From assembly GCA_013815395.1 (NCBI GenBank), contig JACDGH010000018.1, positions 1 to 18,414 on the forward strand: DNA of 18,414 nt, given 5' to 3'. The position numbers and the translations under genes were made by a program. The DNA comes from Parachlamydiaceae bacterium. GTDB lineage: Bacteria > Chlamydiota > Chlamydiia > Chlamydiales > Parachlamydiaceae. Shown here piece by piece: positions 17,901 to 18,414 of the stretch. Below the pieces are notes generated by a model. That model did not search any database and was not told the DNA's origin. It saw only the letters and a program-made list of their open reading frames with translations. Within the stretch, counting starts at the first letter, position 1. Each line of letters opens with the position of its first letter.

Positions 17901-18031
17901 TTATAGAAAATCCAAATCATCTAAAAAATGGTAATTTGGAAATAAAATTAGATGAAAATATTTTAGAGAAAAATGAAATATTACTTGTTGATGACCGCAA
18001 GGATCATACAATCATAGTCACTATTAGATAA
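8957..18031 (+). CDS. ndvB: Cyclic beta-1,2-glucan synthase (NdvB/ChvB/Cgs family)
   Basis: The start is ATG 8957, with AGGA 9 bases upstream; an in-frame TTG at 8939 lacks such a site. The 3024-aa product is slightly longer than well-known homologues (about 2800-2900 aa). Order: an N-terminal small alpha/beta domain split by two membrane helices (about 54-72, 78-97); a helical region; helices at about 548-597; a GT84 transferase with DSDT (760-763), HD (872-873) and RLHRWMRGDWQ (904-914); helices at about 949-995 and 1059-1105. Next is the glucoamylase-like cyclisation domain (about 1118-1690; NWYD 1212-1215, STVDSGN 1228-1234, SWGGTMFEY 1524-1532, HHQGM 1669-1673). Two GH94-type beta-sandwich regions follow (about 1750-2015, 2222-2515), then the GH94 barrel (about 2535-2965; RISDDLLW 2622-2629, GGGDWNDG 2702-2709, TGSAGW 2931-2936). 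It should polymerise UDP-glucose at the inner membrane, cyclise the chain and trim its length by phosphorolysis. No frameshift is seen. The exporter is not in the window. Confidence 0.93.
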   Translation: MPNKMNTVLGFYQNPETAADVLNKFRKKGLRRVAMIRRNSNKEYTIHSYKASTPLLISIISMIGLFLFAFFSEMPKMATISIIVLLGIFIGWMADLYLFKISPGVVNRFKKLLVGDETLIIAEINTKDVREALGLLREVESGHPISFLLRCDHFPPSDREGIINEPLTAEEMNEKAAQLALSLNQVGTRVSHYPSLLKSLKQCENTLKEIRHNVAESEYVEQTITSSAEWLLDNNYVIQGNIEEIYSNLPQGFYKTLPTIIEGSYLGLPRIYLVAKELINATANRLNHDNIIAFLNSYQAVSPLTIGELWALSLMLRFRLIENLQYLAVHIDRRLCEGELAGLWGNRLLNVARREPEALPKFLDLLAKECPKPSEHFAEELMDHLFDEEAVLPLLRKWFEEKFNKSISDVIHREQVDKSVEQVSFSSAVISLITLSQLSWQVIFEATSVVDQILGKDPDATYLKMDFATRDRYRQALEEISKHSHASETQVARLALEKAELGREGVEKHVGYYLIDQGRSAIEDQVQYYPHIIIRIRRWILKNPTLTYLSTVGLTTFLIEIGLFYLLQASGANLSETAIVLFFALLISSEYCIQIINYIISRFIPPFILPKLAFESSLPAHCKTFVVVPTLLSSTQTISDNLNRLEIHYLANKDPSMLFGLFVDFKDAAEQRTPSDQSLLDEMIQGIKKLENKYGKDTFFLLHRERVWNQNEGVWMGWERKRGKLEILNRYLITPDNSDINLLVGSKESLANIIYVITLDSDTELPKDSAKKLVATLAHPLNAPRLSSNGTLERGYAILQPRVSTNFIQSKRSYFTYIFSDETTTDPYNLASSNLYEDLWHEGTYHGKGIYDIKSFESLLRGKFPEGQILSHDLIEGCYAKVAFTSDILLLDSFPEDYLTWSNRLHRWMRGDWQIIDWLFPKVRNGSGQKTSNTLSIIDRWKIFDNLRRALLPVFSLTVLLLGWFVSSQPLFWSLFVVVMYFVPFIISTLSNAFTYAYKDIGIDALRAILNVTLIPQQAWLSIDAFVRTLYRRHISHRHLLQWQSGLRSDPAQHTKFILKLSCVSMLAIVLCAILIELGLTSAFWAALPLCILWIVSPLIIYVLDAYSFAEPSKQLSLVDQMFLRHIARKTWRYFDDFVGPQSNWLPPDNYQAALQVEVAPRTSPTNIGLWLLCVLSAKDFHYITTDDGIDRLIATFQTIRKLEQFEGHLLNWYDIITLNPLYPRYVSTVDSGNLLASLWTAIQGIDEIAQQPILPLSLFDGLRDTFDLLSLQTSTKNISLKNRLGKIKNIIYFSPLNLPSVIKSIREALREVQELITLEKIESDEGAYWAKKLDEQLHEWDATIIRYFSWIDILNEVSPNEQNQIDPQFSHFCNILFKSPVSLVTLASNNLNVEIERIHSILNNKIDSNHPLHKWKQRLQDALNGAQWLAGEKLGQIQELLSQVDRLSEEKNMKFLYNTDRKLFSIGYHVDDCKLDNSYYDLLASEARISSLVSIAKGDIPQEHWWALGRSYHIVYGQKALLSWGGTMFEYLMPLLFNEPHSESLLGQACQSAVACQIAYGNLRGIPWGISEAAFSEIDVRKTYQYRSFGVPGLGFKRDLEEDLVVSPYSSALALAISPNEAVANMRRLAKKQYNMLGIYGYYESIDFTRQQGPQGERGVIVYAYMAHHQGMSLMAINNLLNDHIIPKRFHADPRIAGVEALLCERVPSKLPIGKGSRKDMPLTRLTHFTSAPIMGRVDTPHSITPKVNLLSNGVYSLMMTNSGGGYSRWKNFDITRWFADTTCDNWGSYCYIKDVQSGAVWSTGYHPTHTKGRNYSMSFKADKVELRRRDNYIETFLEIVVSPEDDAEIRMITLANLSQQSRELELTSYSELVLAPHAADRAHPAFNKLFIQTEALPELSGLLAFRRPRSPDEQQIWVGHVIASDQPPSTSFQYETDRNLFIGRGNSLEQPSALNKELSNSAGTVLDPIFSLRYRLSLAPGQRVHIAFVTIASENRENTVALVKRYADINTSRRAIELAWNHAQLELRHLRIHQEEVQLFQKLASRVLYPQGQLRPSNEQLRRNRLGQSHLWAYGISGDLPIVAITVADFHDIELVKQVLTAHAFWRIRGLKVDLVILNEEATGYDHPLFDQLQRLINAHSNHTDIERAGGIYLINYEQVPEEDLNLILSIARANLVAARGSLRQQLVSPVEFISYPPRLQVDKAAKDFPSITLPFLELSYFNGLGGFTHDGREYVIYLTANTHTPAPWINVIANSKFGTIVSEAGLGSTWYGNSQNNRLTPWTNDPLLNPICDSIYIRDNHLGTYWTPTPGPIRELDPYRIRHGQGYSRFEHNSHGIDQDLLIYVPVDENGGLPLRVQRLKLKNNSPKTRHLSLFSYSEWVLGENREESQLSIITQWDPESQALFAYNRYHPDFSSYVAFVCSVPISKSFTANRTEFLGRNNDRSHPAALRRKGLAGTTGGAYDPCAALNVDIELNPNEEKEVVFVMGYAPDEATARALIMQCRENNFAEHFFQETLKWWNKLLGTIQISTPEPDINFSVNRWLLYQNLSCRYWGRSAFYQSSGAYGFRDQLQDVAALIYTAPNLARDHILTAAARQFVEGDVQHWWHATSKGGGVRTRISDDLLWLPFITAQYVRVTNDKSILDEVIPFIKGELLKPDQHEIYFVPEISDESATLLEHCRRSINKGITEGPHALPLIGGGDWNDGMNRVGIEGKGESVWLAWFLIHVMNDFAELLSITNQEGSAEGFRTQAKRLATVIEENAWDGNWYRRAYFDDGSPLGSQANQEDTIDSLPQSWAVISGAADPNRAATAMQSVEEHLIDRKEGLVLLLKPPFNTSMPDPGYIKGYPPGVRENGGQYTHGSLWVPMAFARRGEGEKAVGLLQMMHPLAHAKTLQDAEKFKVEPYVVAADIYALPGQMGRGGWTWYTGSAGWMYRIWIEEIFGFKLRGNLLSLHPVLPPNWEHATILYTFKETSYTILIENPNHLKNGNLEIKLDENILEKNEILLVDDRKDHTIIVTIR

Positions 18032-18099
18032 AACAAACAATCACTATGCCTGCATGTCCCGGATCTCAAAAACCTGTTTTAAGAGTTTAAGGGGGGAAA

Positions 18100-18414
18100 A
18101 TGAGTTTTTGCGAAGTAATAACAAAGCCCGAAGTTAAAGACTATAATTTAACTAAGCAGGAACAAGAATACAATCTAAGCAAGCATACACTTTTAAAAGA
18201 AATCATTGTACCTGATGAAGCTATTTCTAAAATCCAAACTTACATACAACAAATTTTTGAGCGCAACATAGAGATTGGCATTACATTTTATAATAGTCAG
18301 CCCAGCCACAGAATCTTTGCCTTAAAAGAGGCCCCCCATCTGATTTTTAAAATGAACCTCGCCCAAGACTCCTCAATGAATTTCAGTTTTCGCACACGCT
18401 ATAACACTATGATC
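18100..18414 (+). CDS. Partial uncharacterised protein, cut by the window edge
   Basis: ATG at 18100 follows a strong AAGGGGGG ribosome site (18089-18096). The frame stays open for 105 codons to the window end, so the C-terminus is missing. The visible part has no signal peptide or membrane helix. It contains a polar, Lys/Glu-rich start, then PDEAISKIQTYIQQIFER (about 38-55) and HRIFALKEAPHLIFKMN (about 70-86). The latter resembles, from memory, paralogous cytosolic proteins of unknown function in Parachlamydiaceae. No function is assigned. It is co-oriented with the glucan synthase gene, 68 bases downstream. A TTGTTG / TACAAT pair at 17985-18012 might be its own promoter. Confidence 0.75.
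   Translation, partial: MSFCEVITKPEVKDYNLTKQEQEYNLSKHTLLKEIIVPDEAISKIQTYIQQIFERNIEIGITFYNSQPSHRIFALKEAPHLIFKMNLAQDSSMNFSFRTRYNTMI

Noticed and set aside
18070..18090. Imperfect hairpin CTCAAAA / TTTTAAGAG after the glucan synthase gene, considered as a terminator
   Set aside because: The stem is short, bulged and A/T-rich, and it is followed by AAGGGGGG instead of a T-run.

Overview
The window is AT-rich, densely coded DNA from a Gram-negative bacterium. Two features suggest a host-associated, amoeba-infecting organism. The truncated protein at the right edge resembles, from memory only, lineage-specific families of Parachlamydiaceae (Chlamydia-like bacteria). The leftmost gene looks like an orphan, effector-type protein. 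The Bat cluster has the gene set and protein ends typical of gammaproteobacteria, so a Legionella-like host cannot be excluded from the sequence alone.

Layout: 1-233 is AT-rich non-coding DNA. 234-1487 (-) is an uncharacterised 417-aa protein whose C-terminal half carries two macrodomain-like segments, apparently in swapped order. 1488-1748 is non-coding, with a candidate promoter and several short repeats. 1749-8710 (-) is a tight six-gene operon read right to left: moxR, a DUF58 gene, a DUF4381 gene, batA, a batB-batC fusion and batD. The junctions overlap by ATGA or are separated by 0 to 4 bases, so translation is probably coupled. 8711-8956 is a divergent control region with a perfect TTGACA box and a 20-bp dyad just beyond its -10 region. 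8957-18031 (+) is a single 3024-aa cyclic beta-1,2-glucan synthase. 18100 to the right edge (+) is the start of a further gene that runs off the window.

Function: MoxR (AAA+ ATPase), DUF58, DUF4381 and the membrane-anchored VWA, TPR and BatD proteins probably form an envelope complex in which a cytoplasmic ATPase acts on periplasm-facing VWA proteins. The Bat system has been linked to stress or oxygen tolerance, but its biochemistry is poorly known. The divergent glucan synthase has all three expected modules: a GT84 transferase, a glucoamylase-like cyclisation domain and a C-terminal GH94 phosphorylase. It should make cyclic beta-1,2-glucan from UDP-glucose for export to the periplasm. Both units serve the envelope and share one intergenic region, so shared control is possible but unproven.

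The most novel item is the 234-1487 protein. I propose, as inference only, that it contains a rearranged ADP-ribose-binding macrodomain. No CRISPR array, tRNA, rRNA, transposase or integrase was seen.
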